Of a stretch of DNA of 16,766 nucleotides, positions 1-6,265 are shown one piece after another. Numbering within the stretch: the stretch's first letter is position 1; every line of letters begins with the position of its first letter. Position numbers and translations under genes: made by a program. The stretch is from Oscillospiraceae bacterium. Its GTDB lineage: Bacteria > Bacillota_A > Clostridia > Oscillospirales > Oscillospiraceae. The stretch is from NCBI GenBank assembly GCA_021771675.1, contig JAETOP010000107.1, forward strand, positions 1 through 16,766, read 5' to 3'. The notes below the pieces were generated by a model that was not told the origin of the DNA, did no database searches, and worked only from the letters and a program-made list of their open reading frames with translations.

Positions 1-76
1 GGCTTACGCCGTGCCAGCTCCCCTTACACAGGGGAGCCTTGGGCGCTCCCGCGCCACAGCAACCAACAACATGCCG
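1..76. repeat. Intergenic palindromic repeat copy at window edge
   Basis: Positions 20-76 match 1700-1756 at all but two of 57 bases. Positions 1-40, read on the minus strand, match 1452-1490 with one substitution and one single-base indel. The core is a 21-bp unit beginning CCCCTTACACAGGGG that can itself fold. The copy continues off the left edge. It lies downstream of the fliB-like gene. It is the same family as the hairpin cluster at 1452-1720. The repeat is seen directly; its role is unknown. Confidence 0.8.
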
Positions 77-187
77 CAAAATCGTTACCGGGCATTGGGG
101 TAACGACCACAGACCAACCTCGTGCGAATTGTCAGCGGCGACTCGCCGCCAAACACCAATTTGCCGAGCTCACCGACAGGCACCATT
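77..187. other. Intergenic stretch, no gene seen
   Basis: This stretch separates the edge repeat from the fliB-like gene. It contains a short palindrome, GCGGCGACTCGCCGC, near 135-150. It also contains GGTAACG and CGTGCGAATTGTC words that resemble words in other intergenic regions of the window, for example around 12425-12475. It has no T-run that would make a convincing terminator on either strand. Confidence 0.4.
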
Positions 188-209
188 TCTAACTCCTAAT
201 TCCTAATTT
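184..209 (-). repeat. Heptamer array (GAATTAG/GAGTTAG) at the 3' end of the fliB-like gene
   Basis: On the minus strand this reads as about three consecutive 7-bp units of the form GAATTAG or GAGTTAG. The TAG stop codon of the fliB-like gene (203-205) lies inside the first unit. The same heptamers occur at 1770-1792, 5574-5588, 5659-5677 and 9455-9476. The 7-bp period resembles the short tandemly repeated repetitive (STRR) sequences of cyanobacteria. That is an analogy only. Confidence 0.7.
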
Positions 210-1195
210 TTCAAAATCATTCCCAGCAGCTTTCGGTCGGTGAAGGCCGGGGAAGTGTAGGCGGCGTCCAGAATGGCCTCCAAATTGTCCGGATCGTTTT
301 CAATCTCCTTGGAAAAGAGTTGGGCCGTATGGACATAATCTCCCCCCAGCAGCCCCACCAGCAGGCAGGAAATCAAAATGAATTTCACCCGACCCACCAG
401 GTCATAGTCGCTCACCGCCTGGAGCCAATACCGCTCCACCAGATACCGGGCCAATGCCCGGGTCTGAGGGGGCAGGGCCGACGCCTCGGGGTGACTCAGC
501 CGCCGGGGCCACTGCTGGGTGAGGATTTCCAGCCCCTGGAAAAATTCCAGGAACTCCGCCTCGTCTGGCTTCTCTGCCATCTCCCGGGCGGTTTCCAGGG
601 CAGCTTCCGGCTCCAAGTCCTCCAGCTCGCCCCCGTCCAGGGCCTCCTGAGCCAGATAGCCATAAAACAGCAGCAGGGTCAAAGCGTCGGGGATTTCGTA
701 TTCCTCCAGCAGCGCCAGGGCCCGGCCCCGGGTTTCCAGCAGCAGCCGCATGGCCTCCCGGTCGTAGTCCGCCTCCCCGCTCTCCGCCTCCTGAAAGGTA
801 AGGCTTTGCCCGGCGGGGGCGGAGAGAATCAGCCGGGCAGCCTCCGGGCAGCTGAGCTCCAAACCCAGCTCGGCAAAATTCCCGTAGTCGTGGCGCAGCC
901 GGGGGAACTGGGCGCACACCCGGCACAAAGCCCCCTCCCCCAGCTCCGCCTGGATGCGGCAGAGGCCGTCCTCCCGCCACATGGGGCAGCGGCCCTCCCG
1001 GATGGTCATGACGGTGCCGTCCTCCGTGTCCAGCAGGGCCTCCCGCAGAGCATCCCCCAGAGGGCCGGGAAGGCTGCGGTAACAGGCGGCGGAAGCTTCA
1101 TCCACATCCACATCCCACTCCTGGCAGCAGCTGTCCGGGCAGCTGCCCCCCAGGCAGTGAAAATCGTCGTAATAGGAAGGTTTCGTCACGTTCAT
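203..1195 (-). CDS. fliB: FliB-like lysine-N-methylase (cysteine-cluster protein)
   Basis: This 330-residue protein resembles FliB, the enzyme that methylates surface lysines of flagellin in enterobacteria. The diagnostic feature is the N-terminal cysteine cluster CLGGSCPDSCCQEW (Cys14, 19, 23, 24), followed by Cys70, Cys79, Cys91, Cys94 and Cys116. These cysteines are expected to bind a metal or Fe-S centre. The rest is a helical, Glu/Leu-rich domain without membrane segments. Its length is somewhat below the enterobacterial enzyme. The ATG is preceded by GGAG at 8-nt spacing. The gene is monocistronic here and its stop codon lies in a heptamer repeat. No flagellin or other flagellar gene is in the window, so the substrate may be a different protein. 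Family assignment is good; 'flagellin' as substrate is inference. Confidence 0.78.
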   Translation of the reverse strand: MNVTKPSYYDDFHCLGGSCPDSCCQEWDVDVDEASAACYRSLPGPLGDALREALLDTEDGTVMTIREGRCPMWREDGLCRIQAELGEGALCRVCAQFPRLRHDYGNFAELGLELSCPEAARLILSAPAGQSLTFQEAESGEADYDREAMRLLLETRGRALALLEEYEIPDALTLLLFYGYLAQEALDGGELEDLEPEAALETAREMAEKPDEAEFLEFFQGLEILTQQWPRRLSHPEASALPPQTRALARYLVERYWLQAVSDYDLVGRVKFILISCLLVGLLGGDYVHTAQLFSKEIENDPDNLEAILDAAYTSPAFTDRKLLGMILKN

Positions 1196-1231
1196 AGAAA
1201 TTACTCCAAAAAGGGAAAAAATAAAAGAAGA

Positions 1232-1300
1232 TTCGAGATATAAGATATGAGATACAAGATAACCAGTGCGGCAAAAGGCCCCGGATGATCTTATATCTCA
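1232..1300. repeat. Heptamer array with inverted partner, upstream of the fliB-like gene
   Basis: Positions 1235-1262 read as four 7-bp units of the AGATAYN type (GAGATAT, AAGATAT, GAGATAC, AAGATAA). Positions 1235-1246 are perfectly complementary to 1288-1299 (12 bp), so the segment could form a stem with a loop of about 40 nt. It sits in the 5' region of the fliB-like gene, within about 110 bp of its start. Related arrays lie at 5542-5567, 5681-5706 and 9477-9507. Confidence 0.7.
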
Positions 1301-1396
1301 TGCTCTCGATTCAATGAAAAATTGATGTTTGGCGGGCAGGGCCCGCAGCCATTTTCGCCTGGGGCTGGTCTAAAATCGTTTGTGCCCTAACCCGCC

Positions 1397-1450
1397 CGGT
1401 AATGCTTTTGCGGCACTTCGTTGAATGGAATCAGGTAAAGGCTTCTGAGC
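1397..1450. repeat. Dispersed CGGTAAYGYTTTT repeat, copy 1
   Basis: This segment carries the word series CGGTAATGCTTTTGC, then GTTGAATGG, then AGGCTTCTGAG. The same ordered words occur at 12257-12310 and in looser form at 16579-16655. All three copies are intergenic and next to other repeats. No coding potential is apparent. Confidence 0.6.
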
Positions 1451-1451
1451 A

Positions 1452-1720
1452 AAGGCTCCCCTGTGTAAGGGGATCTGGCACGGCGAAGCCGTGCCAGAGG
1501 GACTGTGCAGTAAAATGTTACGAATTCGCATCGGTTTGGGCGAAAAGGGAATACCTTTCCACATTGGACTTTAAAAGCATTTTAGTGCCTGCTGTACAGT
1601 CCCCCAGTCAGCTTCGCTGACAGTTTGCTGCGGCAAACCCGGTGGCGGCTCTGACAGTCCACCGGACTGTCATTCACTACCGCCACTGCGCTTCGCTTAC
1701 CCCTTACACAGGGGAGCCTT
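1452..1720. repeat. Hairpin cluster bounded by 21-bp perfect inverted repeats
   Basis: Positions 1452-1472 and 1700-1720 are perfect 21-bp inverted repeats. Between them lie several perfect hairpins. 1474-1484 pairs with 1488-1498 (11 bp, GAA loop). 1607-1612 pairs with 1616-1621 (TTC loop). 1623-1628 pairs with 1633-1638. A nested structure has 1642-1648 pairing with 1680-1686 around an inner stem of 1652-1660 with 1664-1672. The element has no transposase and no significant ORF, and is MITE-like or REP-like in form. It lies between the fliB-like and divIVA genes. No flanking target-site duplication was seen. Confidence 0.75.
1499..1603. mobile_element. Nested 105-bp element with inverted ends (MITE-like)
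   Basis: The ends are GGGACTGTGCAG (1499-1510) and CTGTACAGTCCC (1592-1603), which are inverted repeats with one mismatch over 12 bp. The right half (1554-1603) matches the minus strand of 16654-16703 at 43 of 50 positions, so it is a dispersed family. The element sits inside the larger hairpin cluster, as if inserted there. It has no coding capacity. Mobility is inferred only from the inverted ends and the second copy. Confidence 0.55.
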
Positions 1721-1756
1721 AGGCGCTCCCGCGCCACAGCAACCAACAACGTGCCG
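1700..1756. repeat. Direct copy of the window-edge repeat
   Basis: This 57-bp segment matches 20-76 with two substitutions. It contains the GGCGC-GGGA-GCGCC hairpin (minus-strand sense). It begins about 15 bp past the divIVA stop codon. The equivalent copy lies about 125 bp past the fliB-like stop. No T-run follows, so neither copy is a standard intrinsic terminator. Confidence 0.8.
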
Positions 1757-1769
1757 GGCCAAGTATCAT

Positions 1770-1792
1770 TCCTAACTCCTAACTCCTAATTC
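1770..1792 (-). repeat. Heptamer array encoding the DivIVA C-terminal tail and stop
   Basis: The minus strand reads GAATTAG, GAGTTAG, GAGTTAG in tandem, then GAATGAT. The array is translated as the last residues of the DivIVA-like protein (ELGVRS) and supplies its TAG stop (1772-1774). It is the same heptamer family as at 184-209 and 9455-9476. Confidence 0.75.
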
Positions 1793-2371
1793 CCCTTCCT
1801 CAATCTCCGCATTCAGCGACGCCGCCATTTGGGCGGCGTCTCCCACAGCCTGACGGCTTTCCGCCACCGCCTGCTGGAGCTGCTCCAGCTGCTGGGCGAT
1901 TTGGGCGGCCATCTGAGAGAGCTCCTGGGCGGCGCCGTCCATCTGGGCCGAGATGGCCCCCAGGGCCTGGGCGGTCTGCTGGCCCACCTGACGGGCCCGC
2001 TCCTTGGCCACCCGCTCCACCCGTTCGGCCCGGCGGTAGGCCTCCAGCTCGGACTCCGAGGGAGGGTTGCTCTGGGCCGGTGCAGCCAGCTGCACGGCGG
2101 CGGCCCTGGCCTCCTGTAAGCTGTGCTCCAGGGCGGCAATCCGGTGCTTGAGGACGTCATTTTCCGCCAGGGCGGCGCTGAGCTGCTTTTCCAGCTCCGA
2201 GACCCGGGAGGAGTCCAAGGTATCCTGCTTTCCCTTCAGATATTCCAGCTCGTTGGTCAGCTGAGCCACCTGGGCAGAATGCTTGTTGTTGATAAACTCC
2301 ATATAGCGAACCACGTCGTCCCGGTTGAAGCCATTGAAAGCGGAGCGAAACTGATTTGGCTGTTCCAGCAT
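1772..2371 (-). CDS. DivIVA domain-containing protein
   Basis: This 199-residue protein begins with a DivIVA-type N-terminal domain (about residues 5-35: FRSAFNGFNRDDVVRYMEFI). A long coiled coil follows to about residue 95 (repeated Leu/Glu/Gln heptads), then a Pro/Ser-containing linker, then a second helical, Ala/Gln-rich region at about 115-190. DivIVA-family proteins bind curved membrane at poles and septa and recruit division or wall-synthesis partners. Which member this is cannot be told. The start follows AGGAGGG at 7-nt spacing and a strong promoter lies upstream. The last six residues are encoded by an intergenic heptamer array, so the native C-terminus has probably been replaced. 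It neighbours the murD operon but is transcribed separately. Confidence 0.85.
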   Translation of the reverse strand: MLEQPNQFRSAFNGFNRDDVVRYMEFINNKHSAQVAQLTNELEYLKGKQDTLDSSRVSELEKQLSAALAENDVLKHRIAALEHSLQEARAAAVQLAAPAQSNPPSESELEAYRRAERVERVAKERARQVGQQTAQALGAISAQMDGAAQELSQMAAQIAQQLEQLQQAVAESRQAVGDAAQMAASLNAEIEEGELGVRS

Positions 2372-2403
2372 GGAAAACCCTCCTAAATGTCCTTTTTTTC
2401 TGC

Positions 2404-2432
2404 ATTATACCACAGGAAGGGAAAGAAAACAA
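2404..2432 (-). promoter_or_regulatory. Promoter of the DivIVA gene
   Basis: The minus strand shows TTGTTT (2427-2432), a 17-nt spacer and a perfect TATAAT (2404-2409). The -10 is preceded by TGG, giving an extended -10 (TGNTATAAT). Transcription would start near 2397, leaving a leader of about 25 nt with an AGGAGGG ribosome site. Confidence 0.75.
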
Positions 2433-2472
2433 CTGTCTGTTTTCCAAAACCCGCAGGGGCGATAAAAGAGAT

Positions 2473-2514
2473 AGAAGATAATTGGGATGGAAAATAGCTT
2501 TTCCTCTATCTTCT
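2473..2514. repeat. Small inverted repeat of the AGATA family spanning the GNAT stop codon
   Basis: AGAAGATA (2473-2480) pairs with TATCTTCT (2507-2514). The GNAT stop codon (2506-2508) lies at the edge of the right arm. The minus-strand sequence through the stop again shows 7-bp spacing (AGAGGAC, AGAAGAT, AGAGGAA), resembling the heptamer arrays elsewhere but degenerate. Confidence 0.4.
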
Positions 2515-2937
2515 GTCCTCTGCCCCCACCCGGTGCATGATTTTCAGCCTCTGGGCCTCATTGGCCGAGAAGCCGAATTTTTCATAGAAGGGAATCTTGT
2601 CCGGCATGGCGCACAGCTCAACAAAAATCTCCGTCCCCGGGATTCCGTTGTCGTTGATGTAGTTCAGCAGTTCTACAATGAGCATTCTGCCGATTCCCCT
2701 GCCCTGGTATTCAGGCCTTACGACCACGTCCTTAATGTAGTAGTCCAGCCCCATATCTCCATTCACACGGGCCATGGCCACCACCTTTTCTCCGTCATAG
2801 ACCGACACTCTGAACAGAGTATGCTCCATGGCCAGTCTGGTCTGTTCCAGCGTCGGGCCGTCCCCCCACACGGATTCCCAGAGAAGGAGGAATTCCTCCG
2901 CCGTCAGTTCGTTGTATTTTGTAATCAACTGCTCCAT
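2506..2937 (-). CDS. GNAT family N-acetyltransferase
   Basis: This 143-residue protein has a full GNAT fold signature. The acetyl-CoA pyrophosphate-binding motif A is VVVRPEYQGRGIG (about 71-83, Q/R-x-x-G-x-G/A type), and the C-terminal FYEKFGF motif lies at 117-123. It should transfer an acetyl group from acetyl-CoA to an amine; the substrate cannot be predicted. It is the last gene of the murD-ispD-ispF operon, starting 17 bp after the ispF stop. A Shine-Dalgarno-like AAAGGTGA lies upstream, at longer than usual spacing. Cotranscription does not establish a wall or isoprenoid role. Confidence 0.85.
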   Translation of the reverse strand: MEQLITKYNELTAEEFLLLWESVWGDGPTLEQTRLAMEHTLFRVSVYDGEKVVAMARVNGDMGLDYYIKDVVVRPEYQGRGIGRMLIVELLNYINDNGIPGTEIFVELCAMPDKIPFYEKFGFSANEAQRLKIMHRVGAEDRR

Positions 2938-2954
2938 ACGCTCTGCTTACCGCT

Positions 2955-3428
2955 TCACCTTTCCTCCAGCAGGCACACCGCATGGCAGGACATGCCCTCC
3001 CCGGCGCCGGTGAAGCCCAGGCGCTCCTCGGTGGTGGCCTTCACATTCACCCGGGACACCTCGATGTCCAGTGTCCGGGCAATGTTTTCCTCCATCAAAG
3101 GGATATAATCCTTCAATTTGGGCCGCTGGGCAATCATGGTCACATCGATGTTGCCCACCCGGTAGCCGGCGGCGGACAGCTTCTTTCCAACCTCTGCCAG
3201 AAGGGCCCTGGAATCCGCCCCCCTGTACGCTTCGTCCGTATCGGGGAAATGGTATCCAATGTCCCGGAGGGCGGCGGCTCCCAGCAGGGCATCCATCACC
3301 GCATGGAGAAGCACATCCGCATCGGAGTGCCCGTCCAGCCCCAGCTCATAGGGAATCTTCACCCCGCCCAGAATCAAGTCCCGCCCCGGCGCCAGCCGGT
3401 GCACATCATAACCGTGTCCGATTCTCAT
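2955..3428 (-). CDS. ispF: 2-C-methyl-D-erythritol 2,4-cyclodiphosphate synthase
   Basis: This 157-residue protein has the normal IspF length. IspF cyclises CDP-methylerythritol 2-phosphate with release of CMP in the MEP isoprenoid pathway, in the cytosol as a trimer. Visible signatures are the N-terminal GYDVHRL (metal ligands Asp8 and His10), [13 protein letters not shown] with a third metal-binding His, the [13 protein letters not shown] segment, and the C-terminal [16 protein letters not shown] substrate motif. Its ATG overlaps the ispD stop by 4 bp (ATGA), so translation is probably coupled. Nothing is missing. Confidence 0.96.
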   Translation of the reverse strand: MRIGHGYDVHRLAPGRDLILGGVKIPYELGLDGHSDADVLLHAVMDALLGAAALRDIGYHFPDTDEAYRGADSRALLAEVGKKLSAAGYRVGNIDVTMIAQRPKLKDYIPLMEENIARTLDIEVSRVNVKATTEERLGFTGAGEGMSCHAVCLLEER

Positions 3429-4147
3429 GACTCTTCCTCCAAAAGCATTTCCGCAATTTTTAAGTCCATGGGGGTGGTGATTTTCAGATTTTTCTCCTCC
3501 CCCTCCACAATTTTCACGGACATCTCCATCCGCTCCACGGCGGAGCAGTCGTCGGTCAGGCTGGCATTTTCCTCCTGAGCCTTTTTCAGCGCCCCCCGAA
3601 GCAGGTCAAAATCAAAGACCTGGGGGGTCTGCACCGCCTGGAGGTTAGCCCGGTTCGGGGTGGCCAAAACCAGTCCGCCCTTCACCACCTTGACGGTGTC
3701 CTTCACCGGGACCGCCGGGGCGGCGGCGCCGTAGGAATGGGCCGCCCGGATGGTGCGGTCGATCACCGCTTCACTAATCAAGGGCCGGGCGCCGTCGTGG
3801 ATGGCTGCCAGCTTTACATCCTTAGACAGGGTGTTCAGCCCCAGCCATACCGACTCCTGGCGGGATTTTCCCCCCGCCACCACCGCCTTTACCTTGTCCA
3901 TTCCGGCACACAAGGAGGTGATGGGCCGAATCAAATCCTCCCGGGTGACAATGACGATCTCCTTGACGGCGTCACAGCTCTGAAAGGCCCGGACGGTGCG
4001 CCGGATCATGGGCTCTCCCCGAAGCTCCGCCATCACCTTGTCGATGCCCCCCATCCGGGAGGCGGAGCCTGCCGCCACAATCACCGCCCCGCATTTTCCC
4101 AGAGGGAGGGTCTTCCGGGCCGCCTTGCTCAGCTTGGAAAAGTCCAT
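3425..4147 (-). CDS. ispD: 2-C-methyl-D-erythritol 4-phosphate cytidylyltransferase
   Basis: This 240-residue IspD transfers CMP from CTP to methylerythritol 4-phosphate, two steps before IspF in the MEP pathway. The nucleotide-binding signature AAGSASRMG is at residues 25-33 with Lys37 downstream. IHDGARPLI and the later DCSAVE segment are typical of the family. About 17 residues precede the usual start of the fold; no better internal start is visible, and AAAGGAG lies about 10 nt upstream of this ATG. It follows murD by only 4 bp and overlaps ispF by 4 bp. Confidence 0.95.
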   Translation of the reverse strand: MDFSKLSKAARKTLPLGKCGAVIVAAGSASRMGGIDKVMAELRGEPMIRRTVRAFQSCDAVKEIVIVTREDLIRPITSLCAGMDKVKAVVAGGKSRQESVWLGLNTLSKDVKLAAIHDGARPLISEAVIDRTIRAAHSYGAAAPAVPVKDTVKVVKGGLVLATPNRANLQAVQTPQVFDFDLLRGALKKAQEENASLTDDCSAVERMEMSVKIVEGEEKNLKITTPMDLKIAEMLLEEES

Positions 4148-4151
4148 ATCA

Positions 4152-5507
4152 CTACAGCTCCTTTACAATGTCCTTGAAGCACTGGCCCCGAACCATGAAA
4201 TTCCTGAACTGGTCAAAGGAGGCGCTGGCAGGACTCATGAGCACAATGTCCCCCGCTTTTGCGGCGGCGGCGGCGGTACGGACGGCGTTTTCAAAATCGC
4301 CGCAGTGGGTGATTTCCGGTTTTTCGGGATTCTCTGCCTGCTCCACAGCCTGCTGAATCTTCCCGGCGGTGGCCCCGCAGAGGAAGAGCTTGCTGACATG
4401 CTCGCAGATTTCCGGCCCCAGCACGTCATAGGGGATGTGCTTGTCATAGCCCCCGGCGATGAGGATCACCTTCTGACGGAAGCTTCTCAGCCCGGCGATG
4501 GTGCGGCTGGGAGAGGAGGCGATAGAGTCATTGTAGAATTTCACCCCGTCCTTCACCCGCACCAGCTCGATCCGGTGCTCCACGCCGCCGAAGGTCTTCG
4601 CCACCTGGCGGATGGCCTGGTCACTGACCAGTCCGTCTACCGCCGCCATGGCGGCCATATAGTTTTCCACATTGTGGGTGCCGGGAATCAGAATATCCGA
4701 CGTTTCCAGGATTTTCTCCCCCCGCCGATAGATGGCACCGGCTTCCTCCCAAATACAGTTGGTGCGCTCCTTCCGGGAGAAGAAGTGGGTCGCCCCGTTG
4801 CCGGTGAATCCGGCGGTGATGGGGTTGTCGGCGTTCAGCACCAGCAGGTCGCCCTCCCCCTGGAAGCGGAAGATGTTCCTCTTGGCGTCCACATATTCCT
4901 CCATGTCCTTGTGGACATCCAGATGGTTGGGGGCAAGATTGGTGACCACCGCCCGCTGGGGGCTGCGTTTCATGTCCATCAGCTGGAAGGAGCTGAGCTC
5001 CACCACCGCATAGTCTTCCTTCTTCATCCGGCGGCACAGGGGCAGCAGGGGCGTTCCGATGTTTCCCCCCAGCCACACCGTCTTTCCCTCTGCTTTCAGC
5101 ATTTCGGAAATCAGGGTGGTGGTGGTGGTCTTGCCGTCGGAGCCGGTGACGGCAATCAGGCGGCAGGGCGCCGCCTCAAAGAACACCTCCATCTCCGAGG
5201 TGATTTTCGCACCGCCCCGGGCCAGGGTCTGGATGGCGGGGTGGCCCGGGTGCATTCCCGGGGTGCGGAACACCACGTCCGCCTGGAGGCCCTCCAGATA
5301 GCCCTCCCCCACCTTCAGCTCACAGCCGGAGCGCTCCAGCTCCAGCACCTCGCTGTCCAGCTTTTCCCGGGGGGTTTTGTCACAGCCGGTGACATGGCAG
5401 CCAAATTCCAGCAGCAGCCTGGCCAGCGGCCGGTTGCTCACCCCCAGGCCCAGTAAAACCACATGCTTTCCCCTAAGGGCTTCAAAATAGCGTTCAAAAT
5501 CCGTCAT
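4152..5507 (-). CDS. murD: UDP-N-acetylmuramoyl-L-alanine--D-glutamate ligase
   Basis: MurD adds D-glutamate to UDP-MurNAc-L-Ala in cytoplasmic peptidoglycan precursor synthesis. The N-terminal Rossmann-like domain starts with VVLLGLGVSNRP. The ATP P-loop GSDGKTT is at about 122-128, followed by GGNIGTPL, NLAPNHLDVH, the GVEHRIE motif of the Mur ligase C-terminal domain, and the terminal SPASASFDQF. The chosen ATG at 5507 gives 451 residues and has GGAGG 5 nt upstream. An in-frame ATG at 5519 adds four residues but has no ribosome site. This is the first gene of the operon. No clean promoter was found in the repeat-filled upstream region. Confidence 0.95.
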   Translation of the reverse strand: MTDFERYFEALRGKHVVLLGLGVSNRPLARLLLEFGCHVTGCDKTPREKLDSEVLELERSGCELKVGEGYLEGLQADVVFRTPGMHPGHPAIQTLARGGAKITSEMEVFFEAAPCRLIAVTGSDGKTTTTTLISEMLKAEGKTVWLGGNIGTPLLPLCRRMKKEDYAVVELSSFQLMDMKRSPQRAVVTNLAPNHLDVHKDMEEYVDAKRNIFRFQGEGDLLVLNADNPITAGFTGNGATHFFSRKERTNCIWEEAGAIYRRGEKILETSDILIPGTHNVENYMAAMAAVDGLVSDQAIRQVAKTFGGVEHRIELVRVKDGVKFYNDSIASSPSRTIAGLRSFRQKVILIAGGYDKHIPYDVLGPEICEHVSKLFLCGATAGKIQQAVEQAENPEKPEITHCGDFENAVRTAAAAAKAGDIVLMSPASASFDQFRNFMVRGQCFKDIVKEL

Positions 5508-5541
5508 GGCATCCTCCATCGTTCTTGCGGCCAGTCAATGT

Positions 5542-5706
5542 AGATATGGGATATGAGATACAAGATAGGGCGCGGGAATTAGGAATTATTCGTGTTACTT
5601 TCAGGCGGCAAATTGGCGTTTCGCTGCCTACCCTGTAGGGGCGGGTGCGTAAGGGAAACTCCTAATTCCTAACTATCTCATATCCTGTATCTCGTATCTC
5701 ATATCT
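5542..5706. repeat. Large imperfect inverted repeat built of heptamers, between murD and rnpB
   Basis: The arm 5542-5567 is complementary to 5681-5706 at 23 of 26 positions. Inner arms (5574-5588 GAATTAG type, and 5659-5674) are also complementary. Each arm is a tandem series of 7-bp units (AGATATG, AGATACA, and others). The right arm (5659-5706) matches 9458-9505 at 45 of 48 positions. The roughly 70-bp centre holds a short CTACCCTGTAGGGG palindrome. No gene is present. The structure separates two divergently transcribed genes. Confidence 0.75.
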
Positions 5707-5744
5707 TTCAGTATACCTGTTTCAAAAAGTTTTTTCAAGGGGAT

Positions 5745-5773
5745 TTGACAATTCCGAAACTTTGGAGTAGAAT
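5745..5773 (+). promoter_or_regulatory. RNase P RNA gene promoter
   Basis: TTGACA (5745-5750), a 17-nt spacer and TAGAAT (5768-5773) form a near-consensus housekeeping promoter. The predicted start at about 5780 coincides with the 5' end of the RNase P RNA. Confidence 0.88.
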
Positions 5774-5779
5774 ATTTCC

Positions 5780-6130
5780 GCAGCGAAGGTTGGACAGCCG
5801 CGGATGGGAACCGAAAGGGCCCAGATGAGGAAAGTCCGGGCTCCACAGGGCAGGGATAACGGGTAACGCCCGCCGAGGGAAACCTCAGGACAAGTGCAAC
5901 AGAGAGATACCGCCCCGCCGATTCCGGCGGAGTAAGGGTGAAAAGGTGCGGTAAGAGCGCACCCGGCCCATGGTGACATGGGTTCTACGATGTAAACTCT
6001 ATCCCGGAGCAACGCCGTGGAGGGACAATTGGTTCGCCCGACCGTCCCGAGGAGGCGGCTTGACCCCGTGAGCAATTGCGGGGCTAGATAGATGGCTGTC
6101 AAAACAGAACCCGGCTTACAGACCTTCCTG
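5780..6130 (+). ncRNA. rnpB: RNase P RNA (type A)
   Basis: This is the catalytic RNA that matures tRNA 5' ends. It carries the near-universal GAGGAAAGTCCGGGCTCC block (about 5826-5843), AACGCCCGCCGAGGGAAACC, the AGTGCAACAGAGAGATACC core, and the 3' block ACAGAACCCGGCTTACAGACC. P1 can form between GAAGGT (5785-5790) and ACCTTC (6122-6127). The GGTGCGGTAAGAGCGCACC hairpin (about 5945-5963) and overall layout fit the ancestral type A rather than the Bacillus type B. Ends are set from the promoter and P1 and may be off by a few bases. Confidence 0.95.
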
Positions 6131-6140
6131 TGCCAAAGGG

Positions 6141-6170
6141 GCTGTCTCACTTCTGTGAGGCAGCTTTTTT
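6141..6170 (+). terminator. Intrinsic terminator of rnpB
   Basis: GCTGTCTCAC pairs with GTGAGGCAGC (one G-T wobble) across a 4-nt TTCT loop and is followed directly by six T residues. It starts about 10 nt after the RNase P RNA. Confidence 0.92.
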
Positions 6171-6197
6171 GCGCCCGGAAGAATTGTCGGCGCCCCC

Positions 6198-6226
6198 TTG
6201 CATTTTGCATCATTCCGTGCTATCAT
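6198..6226 (+). promoter_or_regulatory. Promoter of the MATE-nudC operon
   Basis: TTGCAT (6198-6203), a 17-nt spacer and TATCAT (6221-6226) lie just past the rnpB terminator. The transcript would begin near 6233, giving a leader of about 33 nt with GAGAGG (6255-6260) before the ATG at 6266. Confidence 0.72.
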
Positions 6227-6265
6227 CCATAGACAAAATATAAGAGATAATAAAGAGAGGTCATC

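Noticed and set aside
320..1243. 307-codon plus-strand open frame opposite the fliB-like gene
   Set aside because: The translation is Gln/Gly/Pro-rich and featureless, while the minus strand shows a conserved cysteine cluster.
1402..1620. Small plus-strand frame within the hairpin cluster
   Set aside because: It crosses several hairpins and two repeat boundaries, so coding is unlikely.
3996..5456. 486-codon plus-strand open frame opposite ispD and murD
   Set aside because: It is antisense shadow of two well-recognised enzymes, with no ribosome site or domain signature.
5542..5706. CRISPR array
   Set aside because: The 7-bp units are directly adjacent without spacers, and no cas gene is in the window.
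5722..6213. Open frame of 163 codons on the minus strand opposite the RNase P RNA
   Set aside because: It is fully explained by the rnpB RNA on the plus strand. The CKPGSV-type peptide is a familiar false ORF across RNase P genes.
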